A stretch of DNA of 64,000 nt from Acephala macrosclerotiorum (taxonomy: Eukaryota; Ascomycota; Leotiomycetes; Helotiales; Mollisiaceae): NCBI GenBank assembly GCA_014904845.1, contig MU119227.1, forward strand, positions 343,227-407,226. Reading direction: 5' to 3'. The position numbers and the translations under genes are program-made. Shown piece by piece: positions 12,002 to 24,238 of this stretch (within the stretch, counting starts at the first letter, position 1; each line of letters starts with the position of its first letter). Below the pieces are notes generated by a model. That model did no database searches. It was not told the DNA's origin and saw only the letters and a program-made list of their open reading frames with translations.

Positions 12002-13694
12002 TTACTGCGCCTTTCCTTGGGCGTCTTTGCTTTCAATCTTAGGTTCAGTCTTGAATTCGTCCTTATTAGACTCCGGTTTCGAGGCTGGCTTCGCATCCTC
12101 TTTTGACTCCTTCTTCGAGTCAGTGCTGCTTTCCTTGGACCCTTCAGTAGCTTTGGCCGCCTCGGCTTGCTCTTTCTCCTTCTTCTCCTTCATAGCTTCA
12201 TTCTGGATGTCGGTCTTGTCCTTCTCCCACTGGCTGTTCGGATCCGCGAATTGATCTTTAATCTTCTTCATACGCTCAGCTCGTTCTTTTTCCTCGTTCT
12301 CACGGGCTATGCGTTCTTGTTCCATTTCCTGCATCGCATTAGTAAAGCAAAAGTAATGTGACATGTACAACCTACCTCCATGTGTCGAATGTCGTCCACA
12401 CTGGGTTCGTACAAATGCCAGATAGTATAGTGAGGTAAGCCAACTACCGAGAACTGCATACGCTTTGCCATCTAGTTGAGGTTAGCCTTGTTCGACATGG
12501 ACATCTTGTCATCTTACCTTTCCAAACCCTTCCGTCTCGGCATGTTTCTCGAAACTGAAAGCTGGGAAGTGGACTCCTGACCTGAAGACCTTTGCCTTCG
12601 CCAAAATACTGACACCTCCAACACCATCGATGTCCATCTCCATGTCAGGGTCTCCGTATGGATCTCTAAGGTAGGCAAGATGAGGTCTCCATGTCGCATA
12701 TTCTGCATAGCCTTCGACGATAACTGCGTCCTCATCGAGAGTGTCTGCCAACGCTAGAGCTGTTTCTGATTCTTGCCATGAATTGAGATCGTAGGGTTGT
12801 TCGCCGCCAAGCCAGTCAGGTAAGGGCCTCCAGACGTCTAGCCAAGATTAGTACTTTTCCTCGTTATAACTTCTAGTACTCACTCGGGACAATGACATCC
12901 TTGTTATGTCGCATGAGGTCTTCCAGAATCGTAAAAGGTGCAGTCTCTACATCCACATCTCTCCAATAAACCCAGCTGTGGTACGGTCGAAGAGCCGCAC
13001 TCAGAAGCCAATTTCTGGCCTGGGCCATCAACTTTCTTCTGCTTGCTTGTGCTGCAAAGCCGTGACGACTCTCAACGTCCTGATTGACCTTTTGCCCAAA
13101 ATCCTTCTCAATGATGGAAATTTCTCCGTATGGCTGTTTTGGATCCTCGTCGGCCTGAAGCTCTTCCAAGAGCTCGGAAAGCAGTGGCAGAGTCCGGTCT
13201 TTCGAGTCAGATACGAGGAATGCCAGATCTATCAAATGGTGCGGGTAGGTGAAATTGCGGAGGTGTCCAAAGAACATTCGTAGATGAGATTCGGCGTCTC
13301 GCAGTGGGGCGCATAGTAATATCCGCTCCTCTCTCTCCCACCCCCTCGCAGTTCCCTGGACATTTGAGAGATCATAATATCGTACAGTCTCCAGCTGGAA
13401 GTCTTCGCCTGACGATAGCAGGCCTAACGAGAGCACTGGAAGGATGGAGGCGCCGGGCCAAACAAAGAAGAAGAATGCGCAAACTATTATAGCTACAATT
13501 GATCGAAATATGAGGGTATGTCTTCGGCGTATCGCTGCGGGCGTCGTTCGAGGCTGGAATCTGTAGATTTGAGCAAGTTAGTAACGGAGGTTCTCAGGGG
13601 ACGGGACTTCGAGGTATGCGCACCTATGTGGAGAAATGGAATATGTCTCCTTGTGCCTTGGATACCCATTGCTCGCATGATGCCTGGGAAGCAT
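12002..13694 (-). CDS. anp1: Anp1-family (GT62) mannan polymerase subunit
   Basis: Five exons, 13694..13624, 13560..12884, 12837..12518, 12471..12376 and 12328..12002 (introns 46-63 nt), encode 496 residues. A short cytosolic N-terminus precedes one membrane anchor at about residues 44-58 (IVAIIVCAFFFFVW), giving a type II Golgi topology. The lumenal domain shows the Anp1/Mnn9/Van1 signature: EERILLCAPLRDAESHL, HLIDLAFLVSD, and the DxD motif in YWRDVDVETAP near residue 226. Known role: alpha-1,6-mannan backbone extension of N-glycans in the cis-Golgi. The C-terminal 110 residues are a charged Glu/Lys-rich tail with a likely coiled coil (MEQERIARENEEKERAER), which favours Anp1 over Mnn9. The start was chosen because it alone gives the phase that splices into the membrane segment; an ATG further downstream leads to a stop. 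Confidence 0.9.
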
Positions 13695-15953
13695 TTTCAA
13701 AGGAGTGACTGGGGGAAGGATTGAAGAGATAGATGTTGGAGGTTACGAATTTGCCAGGTTTGACGATTCAAGCTGACTTTCGCGTTCAACCCCCTGGGCC
13801 CTTGCCCGTACCCTTAAATCGACCAGGGTGAGTACGAGACCCTTATCGTATGGCGGCAAAGAACAAGCGATAGTGATGTCAAAAATGCCTCGTTCGCAGT
13901 GCGTGATCACGTCGGCGTTGGCATTGGGGAGTTCGTGGGTATGAAGAGACACCGTTGATGCCAAAATCTTTCTTTAGAGATCCCGCCGTCTGTTTCGCTA
14001 AATTGTCTGTATTTGAAACAGCGCGAAGTAGGCTGATGGTGTACAGGCTGAAAAATGGCGTTCTGACTGTCAAGGATCTCCAACCATCACATTCACGGAT
14101 TGAAGATCAAAACCCATTCACATTATCTTGAGAGGCAACCATTCTACTGTGTTGGTGGTCAATAGTCCGTTCATATATTTAACACGTACATCGAAGAAGA
14201 AGCGATAAGATTAGATGCCGATGAAGCTAGTGGTTTCTTGCTTCTAGGGCCGGGAGCCAAGACCAGAGTCTGTTTGGGTGACTCTCAGCAGGAGAAATAA
14301 GTGGCCGATACCCGTCCTGTGCGCAAATTCACACGAATCCGCGAATTTCATTGGAACTAGTTAAGAAAACTTACACTTTCTTTTTGCGAAGTCTTTTATT
14401 AGCTTCTTGAAAAGTATTCTTGGAAGTTTTATAGATATTAAAGTGTGAGTAGTTACGAAATAAATAATTCAATAGAGGACTTTTTGGTGTTCTCGAGGAC
14501 GAAAATCGGCCATTTATTTCTCCGGCTGAGAGGGTGAAAAGAGAGGACGAAACAAGCACAGAGTTGGAGGATCAGCGACGCTCTCGTCATTCTCTATAAA
14601 TAATTGTAACCTATCATGTTTCTAATTCTAAGCAACTTGTTTCTTCTTCCTCATCCAACCAAACTTCAGGTATTTTTCAACTTGAACTAATGGTCTTGTC
14701 AGCATCCGTTACGCATCAGATATTGGAATGTAGTGAAAACGTGGAAGCATGTTCAGAAAAGCCAGTTTACTCAGGCATCTCAACCAGCGACAATCCTCTT
14801 CATCACAAGACGCAACAAAGATTTTCGAAGCACTGAAACTCGCACTCCACAACCTATCATCCCAATCACAAGTGACTGGTCCGGTGCGGGAGAGGAGCTC
14901 GGTCAACATGCAATTCATTGAATGGATAAGCTGTTGTCATCATGTAGGTGGTGGGGGGCGTAGGATGAAGGAGAAGGCAATGTACCTGTTGCATGTTATA
15001 GGACTCAAGACTCTGTGTATCGCTTTCTAACGCCTGCAGATCTGTCAGCAAACACGTCTTTATTAATTAAAAAGACATGAAGCATTGTTGTGGAGTTCAG
15101 AAAGTTTTTGGTATTTTTGGTTGTCATCAAGGAGTTCAGAAGCAGAACTGATTAATTGTTTTTCATCATAAAAGAGGCTAGGGGGCAGAAAGGAGAAAAG
15201 AAGGAGCTTACCATAGCAACACCAGAGAGCGTCAAATTTCCTTGTCAAGGAGTAGCCAGAATTCACCGCATAGACCCGTCATTACCATTGATCCCCAATA
15301 TACACATCTCTGTTGCACAAGCTTGTCCCATGTACAATAGTGACTGTGGATCGATGCATAGTTTCGTTCAATGCCTGGGCACAACTCGGAAGGCTGCGGA
15401 TATTCCTGTCTAAATCTATCGTTAACACCCGAAGCACCAAGGAAAACAAGCAAGAGCAAAATTGAAAGTGCTTCAGATGGTGATGCATGTTTGTTCAGTG
15501 GCTCAGGAGATCGCCGAAGAACTGTTGTGATAGAGATCATCAGGAGCAGGGTGTAGGAAGGGGAAAGGTAAAATCAGACGTACCAATTAGATTAGTTAAG
15601 TTGCAGGAGAGTAATAGCAAGACCAGACAGCCATGTCATCATTATACTAGAGTGCGCTGGGACATTGTCGCGAAAGATCATCACAAGTTGGAAATATTTT
15701 CCAAATGTGTTGTGTTGAGGAAATCGTGAAGCTCTTCAAGAATTTTTAAGCTGTGTTGGCGTTACAGCCTTATCGCTAACCGAATAGGGGAAGGTGTCTG
15801 AGCACTAGCAGGCGACTGATCAAACTTGAGCGCGAGACTTCGAAGTGCGACAATTGTCCTTCAATTATCCTCGATCGTCCGTACGGTATTCTTTTGCAGC
15901 TGTCGCAAGGTACTCAGCGCAGGCAGAATATGCCTGGTGAGCTATTGCCCGCA
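13695..15953. other. intergenic between divergent anp1 and syf1
   Basis: About 2.3 kb between divergently transcribed genes. It carries the MITE-like element at 14282-14532. Weak minus-strand frames at about 15230-15540 have splice-like sites nearby but no clean start or domain, so no gene is called. Confidence 0.5.
14282..14532. mobile_element. MITE-like element, 251 bp, with terminal inverted repeats
   Basis: The element begins CTCTCAGC and ends GCTGAGAG. The inverted repeats run about 37-40 bp: the left end reads CTCTCAGCAGGAGAAATAAG and the reverse complement of the right end reads CTCTCAGCCGGAGAAATAAA, both continuing TGGCCGAT. The flanks carry an exact 5-bp direct repeat GGTGA (14277-14281 and 14533-14537), a probable target duplication. 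The interior is AT-rich with no reading frame, so it is non-autonomous. The superfamily is uncertain. Confidence 0.75.
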
Positions 15954-18544
15954 ATGGCTGCTCCGAAAATCACCAAGTCGAAGCTGTCCCTGTCCCGAGC
16001 AAGCGCAGATTTATATCTCATTGTAAGTCGCACCAGAGTACGTATCGCGGAAGGATCACAGCTGATAATCCAATAGTCGGAAGAAGATACAATCTATGAG
16101 CAAGATATCCTTCGAGATCCGGGCAGCACGAAGCCGTGGCTGGCATACATCGAGTTTAAATTTCAGCATGGCAACACTCAAGAGCAAGCTTTCGTACTCG
16201 AGCGAGCCTGCAAACAACTACCTCGGTCTTACAAGCTTTGGAAAATGGTATGCCTATACCTCACTAAATTTTAACGTGTGCTAATCTTGAGCAGTATCTC
16301 GAGCTCCGAATGAAACACCTTGGAAAGCTAAATCCAGCCATCTTTGCTTCCGAGTACAACAAAGTCAACGCCCTGTTCGAACGGGCCTTGATCCTTCTCA
16401 ATAAGATGCCTAGAATATGGGAAATGTACCTGTCATTCCTATTGCTGCAGCCGATTGTCACACATACCCGCCATACCTTCGATCGAGCCCTCCGAGCTTT
16501 GCCAATGACCCAGCACAATCGGATTTGGGCATTGTATCGACCATTTTCAAACTCCGCTTCCGGTCAAACCGCAGTCAAGGTCTGGCGGCGATACATGCAG
16601 ATTCATCCCGAAGATGCAGAGGATTTCATTGAGCTGTTGATTCAGATGCAACATTACACTGAAGCTGTCAAGGAGTACATGAAGATTTTGAACAACACCA
16701 AGTTCCGCAGCAAAAATGGAAAGGGCCATTACCAGCTTTGGAGTGAAATGGTTGATCTCCTTGTTGAACACGCGAACGAAGTTGAGACTGGAGACGAGGT
16801 CGGCATTGACGTTGAACGGATTATTCGTAGCGGAATCGACCGGTTTGCTGACCAGAGAGGTAAATTGTGGTCCGGTTTGGCTGCATACTGGATCACTAGA
16901 GGAAGTTTTGAACGGGCCCGAGACATCTTCGAAGAAGGCATCACAACTGTCATGACGGTCAGAGACTTCACTCTGGTCTTTGATTCGTACGTCGAGTTTG
17001 AGGAAGCAATCACTGGAGCGTTAATGGAGGAGGCTGCATCTCGTTCTGAGAAAGGAGTGGTGAATGAAGATGCCGACTTCGATTTGGACATCCGCATGAT
17101 GAGATTCGAGCAGCTCATGGACAGACGACCTTTCCTAATTAATGATGTCCTGCTTCGACAAAACCCCAATAACGTTTCGGAGTGGAACGTTAGAATCGGA
17201 TTGTGGGGTGACAACAAGCAGGAGGTGGTCCAAACATATACCGATGCCATTGCTGCTGTGCAACCAAAAAAGGCAGTGGGCCGATTCCACGAATTATGGG
17301 CCAATTACGCCAAATTCTACGAAAAGGGCGGGAACCTCCGTAATGCAAGGATCATCATGGAGAAGGCGGTGAAAGTACCTTTCAAGTCAGTAGCTGAACT
17401 GGCTGATATGTGGATTGAATGGGCCGAGATGGAGTTGAGAAACGAGAATTTCGACGACGCAGTCAAAATCATGGCCAAAGCTGTACAAGCACCAAAGCGG
17501 TCGACAGTCGATTATTTCGACGAGACTTTATCACCTCAACAACGAGTCCACAAGAGCTGGAAACTCTGGAGTTTCTATGTCGACCTTGTGGAAAGTGTCA
17601 GCACACTGGAGGAGACAAAAAAGGTGTATGAGAGGATATTCGAGCTCAGAATTGCAACACCGCAGACAGTTGTCAATTACGCCAACCTTCTAGAAGAGAA
17701 CAAGTACTTCGAAGAGTCTTTCAAGATCTACGAGAGAGGTCTAGACTTGTTCAGCTATCCTGTAGCCTTTGAGCTATGGAATCTGTACCTCACCAAGGCC
17801 GTGGACCGCAAGATTGGCATCGAGCGATTGCGTGACCTCTTCGAGCAAGCCGTTGAAGGTTGCCCACCCAAGTTCGCCAAAGTCCTGTACCTCATGTACG
17901 GCAACCTCGAGGAAGAACGCGGCCTAGCCAGACACGCCATGCGTATCTACGAGCGAGCAACTCGAGCAGTCTCCGACGAAGATCGCGCAGACATGTTCAA
18001 CTTCTATATCACCAAGTCTGCATCCAACTTCGGCCTTCCATCCACTCGGCCCATTTACGAGCGCGCAATTGCAGCTCTTCCCGACAAGGATGCCCGCGAC
18101 ATGTGCCTCAAGTTTGCTGATATGGAGAAGCGACTGGGCGAAATCGACCGTGCGAGAGCCATCTATGGACATGCATCTCAATTTTGCGACCCCAGAACCA
18201 GCCCCTCATTCTGGCAGAAATGGGAGGCTTTTGAAGTTCAGCATGGAAACGAAGACACATTCAAGGAGATGCTGCGTATCAAGAGAAGTGTGCAGGCTCA
18301 GTACAACACAGATGTCAACTTCATCGCCTCGCAAGCTTTGGCTAGGAGTAAGGAACAGGGTGATGGTGAGGTTGATGGAGAGACTGCTGATGCTATGGCT
18401 GCTCTTGAGAGAGAAGCCAGGGCTCCTGTTGGCTTCGTCGCTGCTAGCGATGGACCGCAAGGTGGAAATATTAAGCAAGCTTCTCCGGTCGTGGCTTCGA
18501 ATCCAGATGCGATTGATGTGGATGGGATGGATGATGATGAATGA
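15954..18544 (+). CDS. syf1: pre-mRNA-splicing factor Syf1 (HAT/TPR repeats)
   Basis: Exons 15954..16022, 16077..16247 and 16295..18544 (introns 54 and 47 nt) encode 829 residues, the usual size for fungal Syf1. The N-terminus carries the conserved segment YEQDILRDPGSTKPWLAYIE, the first HAT repeat. Many further half-a-TPR repeats follow, with W..Y..E/P patterns such as WANYAKFYEKGGNLRNARII and YERATRAVSDEDRADMFNFY. Known role: scaffold of the Prp19-associated (NTC) complex that activates the spliceosome in the nucleus. The final 60 residues are acidic (DAIDVDGMDDDE). The first two short exons are supported because they restore the otherwise missing N-terminal HAT repeat in phase. Confidence 0.95.
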
Positions 18545-19378
18545 GGGTTAACTCGGGGATGAAACTTTCCATTAAAAGTACGAATTTGTGCACTGCGGCG
18601 TTAGGGTGGACATAGTGCGGCGGAAGCTATGCATGGACTGGCGTTATGGATGGATGATTATGCTTGCCGGGGAGGCAAATTCAGTCGGTAGATTGAGAAA
18701 ATCATGGAATTCATGATCAGGATTGTATGCTAAAGGGGCGCGCTGAATGAAAGCAATGACCTCCATGAACTAGCCCCAAGACCACCACTCTGATGTGCCC
18801 CTACTACTCGACTATTCGCCAACAGTCATCCTTAGCAAGTGCTATCAATCGCGTCTTTAACATGCTTCTCTGTCACATCAACACTCACTATCCTATCTTC
18901 TACCCTGACTGTCTAACGTTCGCTCTGCATGCTTGGTATGGAACTATACATCTCCGTCATTGTGCTTCTTAATGTGGCGGTCATGCTTTGTAGGGGAGTC
19001 ACCAAATGGAAGCTGCCAGCCTTGCACCGAATCTGAGCATCAATCTGCGAATTCTTCATCTTGGAAGACGAAGATGCAAGAGCAACATCAAGGCAACTCG
19101 GAGCACTGGGGTCAGCTGCATGTGGCTGGCTGGATTACTACCCACAAGGCGAGATAAATGTTAAATGTAAGGTGTCTCCAAGGGGTGGCCAGACCAATCA
19201 CCTGTTCGAGATTCACGGTATTTTACTATATCAAGTTAAATATTGGTCATTGCTCATTAACATTTATTGCACCCTGTACGTAGTACCAACGCACGTGAGC
19301 TGAAGCCAGCCTCAGCCTCGCGATACCACATCTCGAAACTTGGAAGACCCTGTCACTCTTCTACCATGGTCGTTCAAT
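18545..19378. other. intergenic
   Basis: About 830 bp between syf1 and the HeLo-like gene. No gene, repeat or RNA recognised. Confidence 0.55.
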
Positions 19379-20581
19379 ATGGTTGTGCCGCCCGGATACG
19401 GCATTGGCGACATCATCGCGGTCAGTACATTAGTTTGGACGGTCTATAAAGCCTGCAAAGGTGCGCCAGGCGAATTCCAAGAACTGAGTCGGGAGCTCAG
19501 CACCCTCCACACAATCCTGCGCGAACTCGAAGACGAAGCCGGGGCGCCAACATCTCTCCTCAATCGGCGAGGCTCTGGCCGTAAAGCAGAGCTAGACGAT
19601 ATACTGCGGAACTTATCTGTTGTGGTAGAGCAGATCGAAGATATTGCGAAGAGATATCACAGCCTTGGGAGGGATCAGAAAAGAGCATGGGATCGTGTAA
19701 GGTTTGCGGACGAAGACTTGACAAGCCTACGATCGAAATTGTCGCTTCATATCAATGCGATAAATCTCTTCATTGCGAGTTTATCTGCGGGATCTTTGGC
19801 TCGGATCGAAGGCATATTGAATGAGTTGGTCAGGGATATCAAAGAGGGAAGGAAGGAGCCTTCGATCATATCAGCTCATGAAGTCACGGAAGAGGCCGCT
19901 TGGAATGAACTTGAAAGGGAGTTGATCGGGGATGGGATCACAAAACAAGATGTCGAACGGCACAAGGAGGATATCAAGGAGTATTTGAAAAGCCTGGTCC
20001 TGGAAAACATTTTGGGCTTTGACGCAGACCCTTCTAACATTTTGACCGAGACGCTGAACGACTTCCGTCTCGGGAATGGTGATTCACGGCGCAGCTCTAT
20101 GGACGATTCAGAAAGCAGCTCACTCTATCAAAGGGAGGAATCCGAGCCGCCGGAAGTGCCTCCCAAGATCAGTAACCCAACTACGAGCCAGAATTCTGCG
20201 AGTTTCGGCGAATTGCTAGCTTTCAAGGAGCCAGAACGGATTCATATGCTCCGTGACCCGATATTTCTTGCCCCAATCCATGACGAGGAGGGCAACGTTG
20301 TGTTACCGAATGTACCTGATTCCGCCTCCAGTAAAGACCGAGAATCACCTTCATCCCAAAAGACAACGACATCGAGGAATGGCTTAGCCCCGGTCCGCGG
20401 GGCTTCACCCACGATTAAATGGGCGAACAAGTACGACAAGGACGCTATTCGAGAAGCATATATCGCCAACCACAACAAGGGAAGTGATCTTGCGAGACAA
20501 CAAGACCGACCGTTGTCTATGAAAAGACTCAAGATGCATTTGACCGAGATCCAGTACTTCTACCGACTCCCAAAGGAATAG
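19379..20581 (+). CDS. HeLo-like / fungal STAND N-terminal domain protein
   Basis: Single exon of 400 residues from the Met at 19379; an in-frame Met 13 codons upstream is possible, but the family normally starts just before the GYGxGDII motif. Residues 1-160 match the helical N-terminal domain that fungi place in front of NACHT/STAND immune-like receptors: GYGIGDIIAV, APGEFQELSRELSTLHTIL, LLNRRGSGRKAELDDIL, then HINAINLFIASLSAGSLARI. In full STAND proteins a nucleotide-binding domain and repeats follow. Here they are absent and the rest is a charged, Ser-rich tail ending in a short basic/aromatic segment. Such stand-alone domains are common in filamentous ascomycetes. A role in heterokaryon incompatibility or non-self response is inferred from the family only. 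Confidence 0.8.
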   Translation: MVVPPGYGIGDIIAVSTLVWTVYKACKGAPGEFQELSRELSTLHTILRELEDEAGAPTSLLNRRGSGRKAELDDILRNLSVVVEQIEDIAKRYHSLGRDQKRAWDRVRFADEDLTSLRSKLSLHINAINLFIASLSAGSLARIEGILNELVRDIKEGRKEPSIISAHEVTEEAAWNELERELIGDGITKQDVERHKEDIKEYLKSLVLENILGFDADPSNILTETLNDFRLGNGDSRRSSMDDSESSSLYQREESEPPEVPPKISNPTTSQNSASFGELLAFKEPERIHMLRDPIFLAPIHDEEGNVVLPNVPDSASSKDRESPSSQKTTTSRNGLAPVRGASPTIKWANKYDKDAIREAYIANHNKGSDLARQQDRPLSMKRLKMHLTEIQYFYRLPKE

Positions 20582-21699
20582 CGAGACCCAAACGCTACAG
20601 CCCTCTTCAGAAAATTACACCCAAAGACAGAGCCACCAGAGACAGAGCCATCAGAGACAGTATTACAGGCAAAGGCTGTGGTGTGGGTATAAAGTGTGTG
20701 TTCATAATGTGTTGTGATGTCTTGCGGTGAGATGAGGATATATATAACATTAAACACGTGACCACCCTAATAGACAGAGTCATCAAGGCCCGTCACACTC
20801 TGCTAGAGAAAGCTAGAGAACTAGATCAAGCTAGCCCCGGGAAGAGCAAGGACGACTCGAAACGTGACTCAACGAGCAAAATCATCACTACTTTAAATGG
20901 AGTTTTTGGTGCCTACACGTTTTATATTTCTGCAAAGTGCTCACGTCAGATGATCCTGGGGCAGATAAAGAGAGTCTTTGCGCAATTTGGCATCGAGCAC
21001 TCAGAGATTTCGAGCTTACTACGCTTTGACTTGACTGTTATCAAATTACCCCTCATTCCGGTATTCAGGGTCCAGATTCGGGACGAGCTTTATTCTAAAG
21101 AGAAGTTTCCTTTCGAGAAGGTCATATTTGATAGAATGAATTTTTAACGGCCTCGGCAGGGATTTGGAAGCTGATATATGTTTCCTTACATAACTTGTCA
21201 ATGAATGTTTCTGCTTACAGCATACATTCCGCTGTTCTGAAGATATCTTTGTTAGCATAGATAATCACTGAGATTCGAATGAGTCTTGGCCCTCCAATCA
21301 ATCACCTCCTGCTGGAAGGGCTAAGACGCTATGGCGTGTGATAGTTTTTATTCCTGTGCGTTGCATGCAAACTGCTGCAAGTCTCAAACTCCTGCATGTT
21401 CTTGCACGTATTGATAGTGCTCTACCATTTGACAAATTCTTCCCGAGCCAGAGCGGTGAGAAATTGAATACTAAGTGTGTGGACTGTTCAAAAAAGGAAT
21501 TCTGATATGCGCAGGAGGTCGGAAGAGGTGAGACTGTCTCAGCTGAGCTTTTGGGAGGAATAGCTAGCCATGCCCCTTGAAGTCAGGGAGTACGAGTACG
21601 TAAACAAGTACTTTCAATTCATACAATATTTCTCCAAGCATCGCGCAACTGTAAGATGACAGAATCTACAGATGGAAGCAAAGCACTAGGAGAGGGGTT
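20582..21699. other. intergenic
   Basis: About 1.1 kb without a supported gene. A 129-codon plus-strand frame (20758-21147) lacks an ATG start and shows no domain. Confidence 0.5.
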
Positions 21700-22860
21700 C
21701 TCACTGTGGGTCCGACCATTAAAAACTTCGACAATCCAGCTATATTAGTTCTGATTCAAGAGCTTGCGTCTTCGTCAACCTTCCCCATATCGCCCAATCA
21801 CTTCTTGGGGGTTGGACTGGAACCGGCCTCGACATTCTGCTGCCGATCAATGAGGCCAATACGTTGAAGTTCCCGCTTGATCATGGAGAACATTTCAACA
21901 CGCCCATGGAGTGGACTTTCTACACGCTCAGTCTAGATCTTCCAGATGGAGAAAAAGCGAACGTCTGCTCTCACCGGGGAAATCGAGATCCAGAGCGAGC
22001 CGTTCAAAAAGGTCGTTGGCAAGAATTCCATCATCAGCGTCGACAACAATGTCTTCTCGTGCTGCATTCAATACGAATATCCTAGATGTCAGTCAACCTC
22101 ACTAATATCACTAGATCTATGTCGGTGCTACGAACCCTCCATTCCTCCAAGGGCTCTAGGGTTATGTTGGTCCAGTGGGCATTTCAAAGCCTGTTCCGGG
22201 ATGGCATTACTACAGCTGGAGACAACAACCCACTCGAGGCACTGTAACGATCCACAGGAAGACCTACGAAGCCAAATCTGGTGTGGCTTGGATGGATCAT
22301 TAGTAGGGAGGATGTGTTGCTCCAGATACTTCTACCACTCCTGGATGGGATGGCTGGTCATTCTTTGCGGTTCAATTTGATAAGATGGCTTTCCTTTGTT
22401 CGCTACTCACGGCTCGTTTATCAATGGGAAACTTCCTCCTTCAAATCCAGGATACGAAACCTATGTCTGGGGAGAAGGAGCAGATCAGAAGCCTGTCGTG
22501 GTGGCTATCACCCTCGAGGTCACTGAGTATGTGCCGAGCAATGTTACCACGACGCTCTACCCTCCTGCTTGGACTATCAACGCGAAGATGATCATTCCAA
22601 GAACCATCCCGATTGATGTCAAAATAGTTGCGACGACAGATACCCCTCAGCAGTTTTTATGGCAGGGAGGATTGACCGATTATGCGGAGGCCGCATCCAT
22701 TCTTACCGCTACTGGTTCAATCGATGGAAAAGAGGTTGTCCTGAAAGGTGTTGGGTACTGCGAAAGCGTTGGGTTTGAGAATCCAGCTTTGGTTACGGTG
22801 AGGAGACTAACTTTCCCAACACGCAAGCACAAGGGAGGCTCGCATGGAAGTTTGGAGTAA
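21700..22860 (+). pseudogene. decayed CrtC/AttH-like (lipocalin-fold hydratase family) gene
   Basis: Segments in different frames align in order to the AttH / hydroxyneurosporene-synthase-like family: a region with EWTFYTLSLDLPDG, then TGEIEIQSEPF, then KPVPGWHYYSWRQQP and GVAWMDH, then WGEGADQKPVVVAITLEV and the C-terminal ALVTVRRL. They are separated by at least two frameshifts (near 21950 and near 22380). Two adjacent TAG stops at 22301-22306 fall where the family has His-Gln-Trp-Gly. Both stops are explained by CpA-to-TpA transitions (CAG to TAG; TGG to TAG read on the other strand), a RIP-like signature. The family includes isomerases and hydratases of fungal secondary metabolism; no partner genes are seen here. 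Boundaries are approximate. Confidence 0.72.
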
Positions 22861-23409
22861 TCTTCAATTAGAGAAGCTTGACGGAGATGCATGGAACGGT
22901 CAGGGGCTGGTGGGTAAGGTGTCCCAGAAGATTTGAAGGATTTGAAGGTTCGATGCTTTGTGAATTAAAAGTCCCTTAGCTTGAGTTGATGACAAGGCCA
23001 CATGCAATGATTCTCCATTTCTGTTACAGTATTTGCTCACTTGCAAGCAGGACCCCAAATTGCAGAGGACGAGGGCAATACAAACAGCCAAACTTCCTGA
23101 TGCCGTGTACCACGAGCAGGCACCCAAGGCCTTTCCAATATGCAAGAAGCCTTCACTTCCCGCGCGGGGGTTTCTCATCTCTGTATTTTCCTTGGCCCAG
23201 CCTCATCAAAAAACAAACGCCCCCGCAGATATTTTCAATAATGGTTTTATTTAGGATCTAGGCAGTTGCTTGTACCTGTCTGTACCCGTGCTTCGTGTGA
23301 TGATGTAGCACGAGGTAGTACCTCATTTCAGTATTTAGATATTGTGGGAGCCCCATCTTGGGATTTTGTCAACACTCCTTTCGTCTTTCACTTTCAATCT
23401 GCAGCCATT
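22861..23409. other. intergenic
   Basis: About 550 bp between the AttH-like relic and the secreted Ser/Thr-rich gene. Nothing recognised. Confidence 0.5.
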
Positions 23410-24238
23410 ATGCATTTCCAGTTCCTGCTCCTGGGAGCGAGTCTTCTCTTCTCAACTACACAAGCATCAATCCACCATGATTTCAAGCACAAAAGAGAGA
23501 ACGACCTCACCACAGCCACAGTCACAGGTACGATCTCCCCTTCAGCCATTCACAACCATCCCATTCTTAGTTCCTTTCCATCTCCAATCCCCTCGTCTTC
23601 AAATTTCCCATTTCAACTCAAAAACTAACAATCTCAGATCCCGGAAGTACCTCAATCGTCGAACTCAGCTCCATATCCCCCGCCATCTCATCCGACGCCG
23701 CAACCACCACGGAAGCAGCAGCAGCATCTTCCACAGACCTGAGTCTCGCTGTTTCCACCACGGTTGCCATCGATTCAACCTCTACAGAATCTACCCCTTT
23801 GTTTCAATCCCACCCTCTTACTACAAGCACCGCCATCATCCCCTCCAACTCATCACTCTCAACGTCCTCCCCTACAACGAAAGAAGCGTCGACGTCAGCT
23901 TCCGAGAAAACTGCTGGAGCGTCGACAAAGACTGAACAGACAACTGTGATACCAACGGGTATACGTACGTCTCAGCCCCATTCCTTCAGCCTCCACCTCA
24001 CCTCTGCCTCCCCCCCCCTCCCCTTCTTTTACGTCTCCGTCCCAATCCTGCAATTAAGGACTTCCAAGCTAACAACCAAACAGCAACAACCTCGGGAGCA
24101 GTAGCAACATCAACGCCCAAATCCGCTGCTGGAAAGACACTGGATGCTAGAGGATGGTGCGTTGTTCTTAGTATTGTTTTTGGGGCTTGGGGTGTTGTGG
24201 GGTTGATGTTTGGGTTGGGCGTTGGTGGTTGGATCTGA
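23410..24238 (+). CDS. small Ser/Thr-rich secreted or surface protein
   Basis: Exons 23410..23527, 23638..23964 and 24084..24238 give 199 residues. The introns (110 and 119 nt) are longer than elsewhere in the window. A clear signal peptide (MHFQFLLLGASLLFSTTQA) is followed by a roughly 130-residue Ser/Thr/Ala-rich region suited to O-mannosylation. The C-terminus is a strongly hydrophobic segment (WCVVLSIVFGAWGVVGLMFG), either a membrane anchor or a GPI-addition signal. No enzymatic domain is visible. It lies next to the larger wall-type protein at 24779..27267, transcribed convergently. Function unknown; a cell-wall or plasma-membrane mannoprotein is inferred. Confidence 0.7.

Noticed and set aside
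15060..15730. Possible small spliced secreted-protein gene on the minus strand
   Set aside because: Splice-like sites exist, but no combination gave a clean start, signal peptide and stop together.
20758..21147. 129-codon plus-strand frame
   Set aside because: Begins without ATG, no upstream exon in phase, no recognisable family.
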